A stretch of 64,000 nucleotides of DNA from Brachycybe producta (GCA_036925085.1 JAUPFP010000035.1:1131501-1195500); one strand, 5' to 3'; shown: positions 32,400-45,019, counted from the first letter of the stretch. The notes: generated by a model from the sequence alone, not told the origin. Numbers and translations are program-made.

Positions 32400-33690
32400 G
32401 AGCGTTTGTCGCCTATGGGATTTAACATGAGCTAAAAAAAATACGAGATTTTAAAATGAAATTAAAAATAAAAAAACTAATTATAAACTTGTACCAACGT
32501 ATCACTAGACGAGCAATATTGTTATGTACATATTGCAATTTGAATTTTGAAAATCACAAATTTTGTTGCAGAAAACAAAACATTTGTGTGAACTATGTAT
32601 TTTTAAATAGGAATTTAACATGGGCTAAAAATACGAGATTTTAAGCGAAATTAAAAATAGAAAAACTAATTATAAATTTGTACCAACGTATCACTAGATG
32701 AGCAATATTGTTATGTACATATTGCAATTGGAATTTTGAAAATAACAATTTTCGTTGCAGAAAACAAAACATGGTTCACATGTATTTTTAAAATAGGAAT
32801 TTCTCTTTCTCATTGGTTTCAATGGCTTAGCTGTGGGGCGCCACTAAATGGCGAAAAGTGGAACTATAATTTTCATCTGCTAATATTCAAAATGGGGTCA
32901 CACATATAGGCTCTTAAGAGGCTAGATACATCGTTTAGTTCAAAATTTCTCCGAATGTAGGCGCTGCGATCGTTGTTGATTGAAAAATGGTTTTTAACGT
33001 TTTTTCTCCCAGTTCGAAGTCACATAATAATTAATAGAAAAAATAATTTCGCGTGCTAATCTTATAAAAAGAAAACATTGTGAAGCCAGTAGATTAATGC
33101 ACGTAATAATTATTTTGTTATTGTTCTGAGTTGTTTTTAACGGGAGTTCTTCAAATGTTTGGGTGACGGTTTTTTTGCTCCTATGGGACTTAACATGGAG
33201 TTAAAAAAACGTAAGATTTTAAATGTTATTTAAAAATAGAAAGCCCTTTTAAAATTTAGAAAAAGGAATAATCCTGAAGGCAATAAACACATGTAAGTAC
33301 GTGCTAATTTTTCTGATTGCTCTAAATCATTTTTAATCAGAGTTCTCTTAACTTTTGTTGGACGGTGTTTTAGTCTTATGGGACTTAACATGGAGTTTAA
33401 AAACGTACGATTTTAAACGTTATTAAAAAATAGAAGGACCTTTTCAAAATTTATAAAAAGGAAACATCGTGAAACCAATACATGAATGTATGTGCTAATT
33501 ATTTTGTTATTGTTCTAAATCAGTTTTAACGAGAGTTTTTCAAATGTTTGTGGGGCGGTTTTTGATCCTATGGGATTTAACATGGGGTTGAAAAAACGAA
33601 CGACTTTGAACCTTGTTTAAAAATAGAAGGACCTTTTCAAAAATTATATAAATCGAGCACGTGAAGAACAATACTTTTTATTGCATTTTG
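32400..33690 (+). repeat. Tandem repeat array, unit about 195 bp
   Basis: The landmark CCTATGGGA(C/T)TTAACATG recurs at about 32411, 33179, 33376 and 33568, and a shortened form at 32612. Each is followed by AAAAA, ACG and ATTTTAAA phrases and a TAGAAGGACCTTTTCAAAA block. Two neighbouring units at 32425-32800 are near-identical to each other and 192 bases apart. Related sequence, inverted, flanks element D (47460-47692 and 57750-57908). Confidence 0.8.
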
Positions 33691-34029
33691 CACTTTACTG
33701 TATTCTAATTGAGCGATTGTGAGGCGATTTCTTGCAGTTTTAGTAACACCATATAAGAACACTCATTTTTCACAAGCAAACTTCATTTTGCAGTCAAACT
33801 CGACCCCACAAATGTGGTTCGTGTCTAGAAGAGAAGTGCAACTAAAATTTATTTTAGTTAACTAGTAGTCTAAAAACTGTATTTAACTTATTACTTGACT
33901 ATTATTTACCTGGATATTTTATTCGAATAATTGTTTGAATCGACTAACTCGTTAGTCTATTAATTGTAATGAATTGCATATTTATCCCCACCCTGTAAAA
34001 ACATATAGATTGAGAATGAATAAATTTGC

Positions 34030-34335
34030 AGGTGCCTTTCCTTATGCTTGGGGTGGCTGGGAGGTTGTTTTGACAACATTTCCCTGCCCATCAAGATAAT
34101 ATATTGGTCAAGTGATCTATATCGTTGATCCTAGCAGGATATATCCTGGTCGGATCGGTGATCTGAAAGCCTTAATCGTAAGTAACGACCTGTGAAGTGT
34201 AACAAAAAAAATCACGATGATTTAACTTTTTTATAGTGTATTGTTTATTATTATGTATTGTTATAAAGGTCCTGGTGTGTCCAAGTGTTTGGACACACCT
34301 GGTGCTTTTATGTAAACTGTGTATAAAAAGAGAAA
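34030..34335 (+). repeat. Interspersed repeat, copy 1, next to LINE
   Basis: Matches 45790-46076 in inverse orientation: GCAGGTGCCT...ATGCTTG, TGGGAGGT, TATTGGTCAAG, CAGGATATATCCTGGT, and a GTGTGTCCAA stem. At 34272-34300 GTGTGTCCAA and TTGGACACAC form a hairpin. Possibly a SINE or part of a LINE 5' region; undecided. Confidence 0.6.
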
Positions 34336-34340
34336 CATAG

Positions 34341-35053
34341 ATGAGAGGACGGTCAGACTCAAATTGCAGAAGTTTGCCAAAAAAGGTTCCTGACTTCTTT
34401 GTGGCCATTCAAGAATCAGGTTGTCAAATAGTACTTGGAACTGAGTTATGGCTGAACGACAATGATAGTAATGGAGAGGTGTTTCCATCAAACTTTGCAA
34501 TATATCGTAGGGACAGAGTGGGGCATACGGGTGGTGGGGTGTTATAGCAGTTTCAAATTTGCTTAACAGCCAAAGAAAACAGGCATTTGAGACTGGGTGT
34601 GAGATAGTTTGCTGCAGTGTAGAGCTGCTAAATGGGAAAAAGGTATTTTTAATTTCTTTCTATCGCCCACCAGGATCTTCAATTAATAATATAGCTGCCT
34701 TTCGCTCGTGTCACGATGCCCTTCATCATGCACACAATAACCCAGCTATAATTTTAGGAGGTATTAACTTCCCAAACATAAACTGGGAATTTCCTTCAAT
34801 TACAGGTGAGAATGATGTTACTTTAGCTGTTTCATTGTTGGAAAGTTTGGATATTTACTCCATGGAACAGATGGTTATGCAACCAACTAGTAATAGTAGT
34901 TTCCTTGATGTTGTAATAACTAACCTTCCCCTTATGATGTCTAATGTTAAGGTTTCTGAGGGAATTAGTGAACATTACCTTATAACTTGTGATGTCAATG
35001 TTAAATGTACCGTTAAAGCCATAAGAAGAAATTCCATAAGGAGAAGCATGTTT
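34341..35053 (+). pseudogene. LINE endonuclease fragment (outer copy)
   Basis: APE-type endonuclease that would nick target DNA. Visible blocks are NCRSLPKKVPDFF, ESGCQIVLGTELWLND, ISFYRPPGSS, AIILGGINFPNINWE, SFLDVVITNLP and GISEHYLITCDV. The catalytic-block layout matches the inner copy and L2/CR1 endonucleases. The frame is interrupted near 34545 by a TAG, and a D of the usual GGDFN block is replaced (GGINF). Confidence 0.82.
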
Positions 35054-35496
35054 TTTCTTGTCTCCTGATTTTTTTGTCTATTTTACTAATTTTAACTTGT
35101 CATCAGAGGGTATAGTAAGGTGTTTTTAATAGTGTTTTGGCTCCTGAATACAGTATTGAAATCGGATTCGAATTTGGATATGTATTTTTTGAGTTAGAGC
35201 TATTTTAGTTTAGGACGCTACTTCCTTTGTCTCCTTTTTCTTTGTTTCCTTTGTTTGTGCGCGTTTTTTACACAAAATGCAACAAATTCCTTATCCAAAC
35301 TTCATGTAGATCTCAGCGTGCCTAACACACTGGTGAAAGCAGAATCAAAATCGGACTTGTAGTTTTTGAGATATCGCATTTTTAATTCAAAACACCACTT
35401 TAGGCCCAAAAAGTTTAAAAAAAAAACGCTTAACATCGACGCTTTTTTCTTTTCTAAAATTATTAGGTTCTTTCTTGCTTTATTATCGTTTTAACT

Positions 35497-36130
35497 ATGC
35501 CTCTTAAGGCTTTGACCCCACCTGGTGCTCCTTCCACTCGTTCAGTGCAGGCATCCCGTGATATCGCCTGTTTGCGGAAGGAGGTTGCTGAGTTGAAGGA
35601 ATTGTTCCTTCGGCATTGCAATGCTCACCCTACAGTGACTCACGAGATTGCATGCCAGACGAGTGATGTTGTGCCTGGCATTTCATCCAATGTATCTGTA
35701 GGGACTGACTTGGTAGTTAAGAATCAATCAGCCCAGACAGGAGACAGATGGATGGTGGTCAAAGGCAAAGGATCTTGGCCACAGAGAAAAAGCTTTGCCA
35801 GTGTCATGGCTAATGGTAGTTCTGCTACCATGGGTGGTAACCGATTTGGTGTGCTGTCTGAGGTTAAGGATATTCCTGCCTCAACATCCACTAATTATAG
35901 CCCGCAAACTGGTAAGCCTATCGAAGTGCACCTCATTGGTGACAGTATTATTCAAGGTGTTAGGGACGGCAAAGCTGGGAAGTCAACTACATGGTGCTAT
36001 CCAGGCACACGTGTTGAACATTTAACTACTCGAGTTAAGGCAGTGCTGAACAAAGCTAGCCTTAACCCTGTTGTAGTTGTGCATGCCGGCACTAATAATC
36101 TGAAGATGGATGTGCCAAAGGGGATAGCTT
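35497..36130 (+). pseudogene. LINE ORF1 with SGNH esterase-like domain, truncated
   Basis: N-terminal coiled-coil-like stretch (SRDIACLRKEVAELKELFLR), a linker, then an SGNH/GDSL-hydrolase-like fold: VHLIGDSIIQG carries the nucleophile Ser, and VVVVHAGTNNLKMD carries the Gly/Asn block. Such esterase-bearing ORF1 proteins are known from CR1 and L2 LINEs. The final Asp-His block is missing because the sequence jumps from here into ORF2 at about 36125. The start ATG at 35497 fits the position after the untranslated part. Confidence 0.8.
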
Positions 36131-38650
36131 AAAATAGGAGAAAAATTTTCTTATTTTCATTCTATCGCCCACCTTCAAGTGACGAGGAGGAATTACTCCA
36201 ATTTAGAAAATGTTTAGATTCCTTATTTTTTACCCACAAACATGCATCAGTTCTCATTGGTGGGGATTTTAACCTTCCAGAAATAAATTGGAAAAATTAT
36301 ACTGTTGACTCCCAGTGCTTTAGTAATAAATTAATAGATATACTGCTTGATAGTGTTAGCACATATTCCCTAGATCAGCTAGTGCAAACCCCTACATGCT
36401 GCATCAATACAACAGCTAATATTCTAGATTTAGTTTTTACAAACACCCCAGAAAATGCCAAATCAATTGAAATTGCTGATGGCATAAGCGATCACAAAAT
36501 GATTTACTTAGAATTTGCCACCCAATTCGAAAAACTCCAATCAGCTCCCCGAAAAGTCCTACAGTACAATAAAGCTGATTGGGCTAATTTTAAGCTCTTT
36601 GTAATAAATGTACTGAAAAATAAAAATAAAAGTGGACTATCAAAAGATGTAAACCAACAGTGGTCATTGTTTGTCAGTGTCATTTCTAATGGCATAAATA
36701 AATTCATCCCATTCAAAAATGTAAAATCAAGCTTGGAACCAATTTGGTACACCACTGAGATACGCCACGCTCTTCGTAAACAACGCAAATTTAGATCTAA
36801 AATGAAGATTAAACTGAATGATACTATTAAATTGCAGTTTAATTCCCAGCGATGTCTTGTGAAAAGCTTGCTTAAAAAAGAACACAAACTTTACTAATAA
36901 TGTCTTAGGGGCATCACTCCATAAAAATCCAAAGTTGTTCTGGAAATATGTAAAAAAATCTCACCAAAATTCAAAATAATATAACTTCAATTATAACACC
37001 ACTTGATGTCTGTACTGACAAACAGGTTATTGCAAGCACACTTAATGATTATTTCCAAGGTGTCTTTCATGCTAATGATGGCAATGAGGAACCACGACTT
37101 GGCACCTGAAGGATCTCATGTCATGCCTGATATAATCATAAACTCCACTGGATTACAAAATTTGCTTTGTAATCTAGATGTTAATAAATCAGCTGGTCCA
37201 GATGAAATCTCGCCAAGATTGCTAAAGGAGCTGGCCACAGAAGTTAGCCCTTTTTAAAGTAAACTTTTCCAAGATTCCCTTGATAGTGGTATACTGCCTA
37301 TGGCATGGAGGCAAGCAAATATCTGCCCAATTCTAAAAACAGGAGATAAAAATTGTCCAAAGAACTATACACCCATTTCACTGACCTCCATTATTTGGAA
37401 AACTCTCGAGCAAATAATTTATTCTAATACAATCAAGCATTTAAAAAAACCATGACTTAATTAATGAAAACCGGCATGGTTTTCGAAAAGGCAGATCATG
37501 TGATACCCAGCTAGCACTATTCATCCAAGACATACAATCTGGCTTGGATAGTAAGGGCGAATTTGACTTGGTATTTTTAGATTTTGCAAAAACATTTCAT
37601 ACAGTGAAGCATTCACTACTAATTAAAAGAATGATGACTTTTAACTTAAATAAACAAGTAATTTCGTGGACATCATCATTCTTATCAAATAGACAACAGC
37701 GAGTCCAAATTGATGGTGCTGTGTCAGACTGGGCTAAAGTAACATCTAGTGTACCTCAGGATAGCATTCTTGGACCACTGCTTTTCCTTCTGTTCATAAA
37801 CGATCTGGCAGACAGATGCAACAGTACGATGCGTTTGTTTGCAGATGATGCTGTTGTTTACAGGAGGATTAGGGATAATGAGGATAGTGAAGTCCTCCAA
37901 AGAGATCTAGACAGTGTTGAAGAGTGGTGCTCTGAGTGGCATTTACAACTGAATAGGAGTAAATGCAATGTTATGCGAGTTTCCCAAAAGCGAGAATCGT
38001 GCATGGCAGATTACACAATAGGAGATGTTCAGGTAACCCATGTTGATACCATCAAATATCTTGGCTTAACCTTGTCCTAGGACATGCTTTGGAAAGATCA
38101 TATAACCAAAACAATGGCCAAAGCTAATCAAAGGCTGTGGTTTGTCCAATGCACCCTTAAACATTGTAAAGAAAATGTAAAGAAGGTCTGTTACTTTACC
38201 CTAGTTAGACCTATCTTAGAATATTGTTCCCCAATTTGGAACCCATTTAGAAATTACCTAAAACAAGAAATAGAAATGGTGCAGCGTAGGGCTGCAAGAT
38301 TTGTAAAGGGACTGTATGCATATACTGACAACGTATCGTCTATGCTCTAAGAGCTAGAATGGGAATCATTTGCAGGCCGAAGAAATGAGCAAAGCCTCGC
38401 TCTTCTGGGGCGTTTGCTGTCTTGTGATAACATTACTCTGCTTAATGGTTTACTAACTAGAAATCCTCGTAAAGGTAGATTTGGGCATTCAAAACCTTTC
38501 AAAAAATTAATGGCTAGGACTGATGCATATTTTTGGTCTTTTCTTCCTAATGTTATTAGACTATGGAATTCTCTTCCTGTGAATAGTTCTTTGTTAGGAC
38601 GATTTCAATTTCATGATGATGTCTTATTTTTAAATAATGACAATCAGTCG
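36131..38650 (+). pseudogene. LINE ORF2: endonuclease C-half and reverse transcriptase (inner copy)
   Basis: Endonuclease blocks FYRPPSSDEEE, SVLIGGDFNLPEINW, NILDLVFTNTP, GISDHKMIYLEF, then RT: KSAGPDEISPRLLKEL, FRKGRSCDTQLALF, FDLVFLDFAKTFHTVKH, VPQDSILGPLLFLLFINDL, the catalytic MRLFADDAVVYR, IKYLGLTLS, and thumb/C-terminal blocks YCSPIWNPF and RRAARFV. The frame is broken by several stops and frameshifts (near 36896, 37257, 37450, 38080 and 38350). Two conserved residues look altered (AFD to TFH, PQG to PQD), so the copy is dead. Confidence 0.87.
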
Positions 38651-38731
38651 TGATTGGGAGCAATCCCTCCCTGCCACATGGCTTTCGAGCTGATTGTAGG
38701 TGTATTTAATTGCATTGAATTGAATAACAAA

Positions 38732-39960
38732 TTTAACGTGGATGGGTTTAAGTTGCATATGCAGCAAAATGTTGAGAACTTTAAAATTGATTTTAATCAG
38801 CATGATGTTGATGAAAATTGGGCAATTTTTCACTCATTACTGATGGGAGGGGTCTCGAAGTTTGTTCAATTAAAGAGAGTCCGGGTTGTCTCAACACCAG
38901 CAGGGTATGCACCATGTGGGCTGTTCGTTGAATGCAAATGGTTTGCATATTGCTCGCACAAATGCTAAAAAAGAACTGGCATTGGCCCATAACAATTTTA
39001 AAACTAATAAACTCAGTAAATGGCTGCAAGAAGATAATAAGCTGTTTTAGAGGTATGTCACGCATTCTCGGGCTGGTGAGTACTCGATTCCAGCTCTTGT
39101 TGGGGCAAATGGATAACTAATATCACACCCAGAATTAAAAGCTTTTTTGTACCCCAGGGTAGTGTGCTGGGTCCTCTTTTGTTCCTGATATTTTATTAAT
39201 GACCTCAACAGCACAGTTGGCAGCAACTGTAGACTATTTTCTGATGATATGCTAATTTACAGAGGCTGGTGGTATCAAAGACTGTGAAATATTAGCTTTA
39301 GACTTGAAGGCAATTGAAGGATGGTGTAATACATAGCTACTTCAGTTGAATGAGGCGAAGTGTAGTGTTATGAGGCTAACTCGGTGTACAAATCCATTTG
39401 TGTTCAATTATAGTATGAATAACAGTATTCTTCAGAGTGTCACGGGTTATAAGTACATATGGGTTACAGTGACAGATGACCTTTCTTGGAAAAAAACACA
39501 TTGATGGTGTTACTGGGAAAGCTCTACAAATGCTTTGTTTTAGTCAAAGGACTTCGGGCACCTGCCCAGCAAAAGTTAAAACTATTGCCTATCAAGCATT
39601 GGTTCGGCCTCATCTTGAGTATTGTTGCAGTGTATGGAATCCTCACTCTGTCACACAGACTCACTCAGTTGAAATGGTTCAGCATAAGGCAGCTAGGCTT
39701 ATTTATGGCATGCACAAATTTACAGATAGTATCCCTGAGATGCTGTCAGTGCTACAATGGCATAGTTTGGCACATTGCAGGGCTGAATTAAATTTGAAAT
39801 TGTTTGGAAAAATTATAAGTGATGATTGTTCTAAACCACAGTCCAGTGATATTCATAAAGCACCTACTCTAGGAAAACTAGGAAGATTTTCGCTAGGACA
39901 GAAGCATATTATTGTACTTTTTTCCTAGAGTTATTAGACAATGGAACTCTTCCTGAGGAA
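38732..39960 (+). pseudogene. LINE ORF2 RT remnant (outer copy)
   Basis: Continues the outer LINE: NVDGFKLHMQQNVENF aligns with WANFKLFVINVLKN of the inner copy. The front of RT is deleted, then VPQGSVLGPLLFL, FSDDMLIYR and QALVRPHLEYCCSVWNPHS with EMVQHKAARLIYG follow. Several frameshifts. Confidence 0.8.
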
Positions 39961-40170
39961 GTGGTGAATGGGGATAATTTTGTTTTGTGGGATTGACAAT
40001 TTCATACTCATTTTTATTTATTTATGTGCATGTATAAGTGCTTGACAATGCTTAATGCTGCATGTGGACTTTTATGTCCCTCTGCCATAGGCCTATTTGG
40101 CTGCTAGCAAAGTAATAATTGTAATTGTAATTGTTGCTATGTTTGATGATTAAAACTATTTTATATTATA

Positions 40171-40359
40171 CAAGTCAAATGTTTGGACATAGATTATTTT
40201 TGTGAAGTGGGACATTGCTTTCCACTAGCTTTATGCTATATCAACAGACGATTTTAGAGAACGACCACCTGTAGTTTGCACACCAGCTTCACTTTCTATC
40301 TCTGGACTCCTGCGGTACCGATTCTAGTGTTCCTGGTACTTGAGTTGCAACACAGCATT
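40171..40359. other. Interval without recognised feature
   Basis: AT-rich to mixed sequence between the LINE tail and the palindromic repeat. Nothing seen. Confidence 0.35.
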
Positions 40360-41194
40360 TACAAGCAAAAGACTCAAGTATCAACTTTATGTTCAACACA
40401 TTCACATGGCAATTCGAAGTCTTTCTGAGGTCTATGCAGATGACAGAATGTTACATAATGTTTTAGTCTAAAATGAACTTTATTTGTGCTTCACTAACAC
40501 TTTTCATAATAAAAAAAAGACAGACACTATCATAAAATTGTAAAGTTTGCAAATAACAAATATGTCTAACATGTTCTACATATGTAATAATGAACAATTC
40601 CTGGTTAATGGACAGCCCACACAGATGTAACCCAAGTAATAAATGTTGAGTAGACGTTTATTTTTAACCAACTAAATATTTATTTTTATGTTCATTTACG
40701 TTGGAAATGTTTAAAATAATCACATAATGCATTAGTCTTATAACTGAAACAATTTGATATACATGTGAATATGTTTTTTAAACACCAGCCACTTAGTGGC
40801 GGCATCAAAATGTGACAGCCTGTATAGATTTAGGAGCTCTAATAATGTAGTCGTTATTGTCACACTAATAAAAATATCTTGTCTGCCTTAAGCTTAAACT
40901 TCATTCACGCGACGTCGAGCGACCTACCTCGAGCGATCGTCAGCGCACGTGCGCGTCTTCATACCATATACAAGCAACTATTAGCGACTTGTCAAAGCGT
41001 CGCAACTTGCTACTCAGTCGCCAAGCTTCTGTTCAAACAGAAGCTTCAGGTCGCAAACCTTTCAAGTCACTACCCAACAACCAATCAGAGACCAGATTTT
41101 GTTGCATATGACGTTTTCGACGCCATTTTATATGCCATCACACACTACGAAGACACGCCCAAAACGCTTTTAGGTGCAGCACATATGTAGTGTG

Positions 41195-41257
41195 CAAGGC
41201 CTTAGAGTAAAGGCCTTGACACTACATAGTGCTGCCATCTAGTAGGAGTAGTACCCT
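41195..41257 (+). repeat. Terminal inverted repeat of P element, left
   Basis: Pairs with 44960-45019. The first 29 bases are identical, then about 75 percent to AGTACCC. Confidence 0.88.
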
Positions 41258-41435
41258 AACACATATACTTGTAAGACACAAATCAATGATTTATTATGAA
41301 AAATGCCTGAAATGACTAAAAAATACACCAAATAAAACAAATTAAGAACAAACAAATAACTAAACACAACATATTGTTATTATTATTGTTATTATTATTA
41401 TTTATCAATTAATTTTAATCATTTAAAAAACTTTT

Positions 41436-44400
41436 TCATCGAATGCCAGTTAATATTTTCATTTTTCTTATTGGTTTCATCTGTTCACTTTTTTCTGTAA
41501 TTTGCTTGCACAATGTTTTCAAACAAATTTTAAAATAAATTCTTGATATTAACAACAAAATCTCTTTTCCATGACACAATTTCATTAAGTCGCTTAAAGC
41601 ACCAATGTGTAATTTAGCATTGTATTCTGCTATCAATATTAAAGCTGCAAGTTGATTATGAACATTTAAAAAAGCACTATCACTTTTTGCAGCTTTGAAT
41701 ATGCTATATAGTGTGCAAGCACATCGCAAAAGAAGCAGAGATGGAGAGGTGAGGCCATCTCGGTTCAATTCATCAAAGTAGCCCCAACTCTCACTTTTGA
41801 AAATATTGTGACTGTTGCTGCACTGAGAGCATCTTTGCAATTTTCACATACAACTGCAGAACTACGTTTGACTCTTAAAGCAAGATAGCCAGAGATGTAT
41901 ATTACTGAGCCTTCTTCATTATTCTCCATATTCAGTGAAATTGGTGTATCAAGATTTGTTTGTCTTCTCATAAAAGCAGTGGTTTTGCAATCAACATCTA
42001 ATCTTTCATGGTAATCATGATCAATATGGGATTCCACCTTTTCCAGATTTAAGATGATGTTTTTGTACCTATTTAGTTTCGTTTTGCAGTCAGGAGTCAT
42101 TGGAACATCATTCCATATCCGCTTCATGGAGCTGGAATTTCGGAATGTATTTCTCGCAGATGATGTTGCCTATTAAAATCCCCATTTTAATAATACAGAA
42201 TAATCAGAACAATCGCCTAAAACAATAAGTTGGTTACCTCGTACTGTATTACACGTAGTTTTTTTTCAGTTTGACAAAATTCTGCAACTGTTGGATTGTA
42301 TGAACACCCTGCTCTTAAGCGATGGGCACCAAAACGTTCTTCAAGAGAGTCCTGTTGAAGTTTGCCAGTGAGAATATACCTAACATCAGGAATCAGTAGC
42401 AACTTTTGAATTATATCCTGTATTCCTTGAAGAGTGATCAAAAATGCATTAAAAGTGTCCTTTGAAAACTTGTGTGGATTATCTGGAAAATAAGACTGTC
42501 AGATGTAAATTCAAACTTGATTCAATGAATAGACATTTATCTTGCATACCTGATACATTCCATGTTCTCAACCATGTCTGCAAGAGTTTCATTTGTTGAA
42601 GTCTGGGATCATGTATGCTGCAGAATTCTTTCAAATCTGGATTTCTTTCACGCATATCTTTCCACAGTATTGCACATTCATCCAGCACCATGCTGCATAC
42701 ATGTTTTTAATAAATTTAATCGTTTCGATTGCCCCATGGAAGTCTTTCTGATTAGTGTTTTTGTAATATTCCAATGCAGCTGCTGTACTTGGAGATAGCA
42801 CATTAATTGCCAAACGAACAGACTGCCTCTGTGTAGAAGATGGATATACACTGGCATGTGTTAAGTTACGTGCAAGTTTATGCTGCAGAACTGATTCAGT
42901 TGACACTAATTTTCGCAATAGGTCAAATTGCACTAGTCCATCAACTGTTTTCAGCATATGAAGTGGACTGTTAAGCCAATTATTTCGGACACATTTTATC
43001 AAAAATGATTGTCAATGTTTTTTTATCATCATAGGGGTGTGTCACAGTAGCAGTAATTGTCTCGTTACACTGTACACCAAGTGATTTTGCAAGACTCTGG
43101 TTCATTTTAGCATTGTCCATTGTTATACCTTCAATTAGTCCACCATTTTCTTCTACAAATTTTATTACTTCTACAGTAACTTCTTTCAAATATGTGCTGC
43201 TCAAGTTTTTGACTGGAAAAAAAGCTGCCACTTTACGAAATGGGCCACAAATTGATTGTAACATGAATACCAAAATCTTGTTTGCTAAAACATCAGGCTG
43301 ATTACTAGCCAAACCAAATACATTTTGTCCATCAAATGATGCTTTAGAAGAAATCTGAATTTCATCTAATAGCAGTTGCAGATGATTGTTTTTTGTTGAA
43401 AGATCAGCCAAACAATCATTTAAGAATTTTACTTGTTCATCGACCAATCCAGGTTTTGCTGCATAAGACATTGTATAACGATATAAGGTTCTCTCAGAGG
43501 GCAGGATTATATGGCCAGAAGTATACAGGCTCCTGTAAGCTGCAGATGAATGAAAATGTAATGTCATTGCCAATCGCAGAACTGCTGGATTCCATCTTCT
43601 TGCCGATGGATGACAAGAAATCATTTTTAGTTGCTCTTTAATGAAGAGCAAAACCAAGACAGTATCATCTATTGTATCGTCTTCAGTGCTCTTGGATTCA
43701 TTGTTCATGTCAACGGCAATAATTGCTTCTTCGACACTAGCAAGTACAGCATATACGACATGATTTGTAATGTTCATCTTGTCAAACTCTTGCAAAATAG
43801 CAATAAATTCACTTCGAATATGAATATTTAAATTTCGTTTCAAGCTTTGAGCTTCTGCTTTAGAAAGTTCATGACTGCCAATGTAGAAATGAACCTGCAT
43901 GCCACTTATCTGCACAGACTTTGTAACAGTAGGAACATGATTATTTGCCACTGATACTGTATAATACCATGTAGCAGTAGTATTCACAGCACAAAACCAC
44001 ATAGGAATATCGGCTGAAATATCCATTATAGGGTGTGCATTTACAGTAACTGTTTTACCTAAAGCTGTTACTGATGAAAAACAGTCCTCTGAAACAACAT
44101 TTTGTGTTAAATTGTCAATGTTTCTAGCCACACGAGAGGTTTCCTTAAAAACTTCCACCGTTTTCAGGTTTGTTGTTGGAAGATGTCTGCTTGGTACAGC
44201 TGTGGGGCTCAATCTTGGACGTGTTGACCGTTACCACTGATATCAGTAGGCAAAAAATGTCGTAAACAAATCACTCTTGTTTTGTAATCACGTAATTTCA
44301 AGTCGGATCGTCGACAAACCTTAACAAACTCCTTAAAAACTGCTTTATTCATTTGTGGAAATTTAAAAAAATTAAGTGGAGTGAAGCCATCATCCTCAAC

Positions 44401-44454
44401 TACATTTATTCCCTTCTTACAGTTACAGCCAAACACACAGAAAATTTGTGGCAT
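41436..44454 (-). pseudogene. P-element transposase with THAP domain, two introns
   Basis: N-terminal THAP zinc finger from the ATG at 44454: MPQIFCVFGCNCKKG, FKFP, FVKVCRR, VICLRHF, then the AVPTF-like SPTAVPS after a frameshift near 44210. The RNase H-like core has LLLDEIQISSKASFDG (first Asp) and GITMDNAKMNQSLAKSLG (second Asp). LIKCVRNNWLN is the DPPHLLKNIRN-like block and is preceded by a small deletion near 42990. The C-terminus has SVIYISGYLALRVKR, CENCKDAL and GLTSPSLLL, as in THAP9-like proteins, with a frameshift near 41800. Two short GT-AG introns fit the reading: 42483-42549 and 42170-42237. The transposase would bind the element ends through the THAP finger and cut them. Confidence 0.88.
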
Positions 44455-44502
44455 AATGAGTTTCTGAAATAAAAAGGAAATATCAAATTTCGTCGTCAAC
44501 AA

Positions 44503-44959
44503 TCAACATTCATGAAATTGATCAAACCATAATATGAATGTATTGATGCCACATTGTATGCATTGAAACCATAATTGAGATTATTGAAATATGGTGAACT
44601 ACCAACAGGCATATTCTAGTAATGTTAATAATCATTTAAATTTTATGCTAAGTACTAAATAAGGTAAATTATTTATCGACGTCTATATTGACGTGAAACA
44701 GTGATTAAATTTGTGTTTAGAAACTTAAAACATAAAATGATGCAGCCACATGCATTTTTAAAATCTATCATTAGGTAGGGTTTCATATACCTAATATATT
44801 TCATTTATGAAAAGGTAGCTTTTATAATAATATATTTATATGATACCTTTCAGTTGCTGTTAAAATAACAAGTAGAAAGTAACAGGAACTCTTAAACAAA
44901 CAAAATAACAAAGAAACCCATCCACCATGCTGCTATAAAAATTGAATGGGAAAACCATG
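44503..44959. other. Upstream non-coding part of P element
   Basis: AT-rich DNA between the transposase start and the right inverted repeat; probable promoter region of the transposase. No clear motif. Confidence 0.4.
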
Positions 44960-45019
44960 AGGGTACTTCTTCCACTAGGTGACAGCACACAGTGTCAAGG
45001 CCTTTACTCTAAGGCCTTG
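44960..45019 (-). repeat. Terminal inverted repeat of P element, right
   Basis: Partner of 41195-41257, ending AAGGCCTTG before the duplicated TAGTGTG. Confidence 0.88.

Larger units (their letters stand above)
35053..38731 (+). mobile_element. Inner L2/CR1-like LINE inserted in the outer one
   Basis: Starts at about 35053 with a 440-base untranslated part, then ORF1, a deletion, the later half of the endonuclease, RT, and the 3' end with an ATTGAATTGAAT-type tail at 38716-38731. No target duplication beyond a few T residues can be seen. It is longer and less damaged than the outer copy. Confidence 0.85.
34340..40170 (+). mobile_element. Outer L2/CR1-like LINE, interrupted by a second LINE
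   Basis: Endonuclease part at 34340-35053 and later ORF2 parts from 38732 to about 39960 are collinear with one LINE ORF2. The two halves join in sense at SMF|NVDGFKLH, where the inner LINE was inserted. The 3' tail at about 40117-40135 is a short TGTAAT-type repeat, as in L2/CR1 elements. This copy is 5'-truncated, lacks the middle of RT and has several stops and frameshifts. The RT end (VPQGSVLGPLLFL, FSDDMLIYR) is legible at 39150-39260. Confidence 0.85.
41195..45019 (-). mobile_element. P-superfamily DNA transposon (THAP type)
   Basis: 3825-bp element with terminal inverted repeats of about 30 bases (CAAGGCCTTAGAGTAAAGGC at both ends), containing an inner AAGGCCTT palindrome repeated twice. 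It is flanked by the 7-base duplication TAGTGTG at 41188-41194 and 45020-45026. It encodes one THAP/P-element transposase on the minus strand. Inverted repeats remain similar for about 60 bases. The transposase carries about three frameshifts, so this copy is inactive but structurally whole. Confidence 0.92.

Noticed and set aside
40879-41190. 103-codon ORF left of the P element as a gene
   Set aside because: Lies within the inverted-repeat arm and encodes its palindromes; no domain features.
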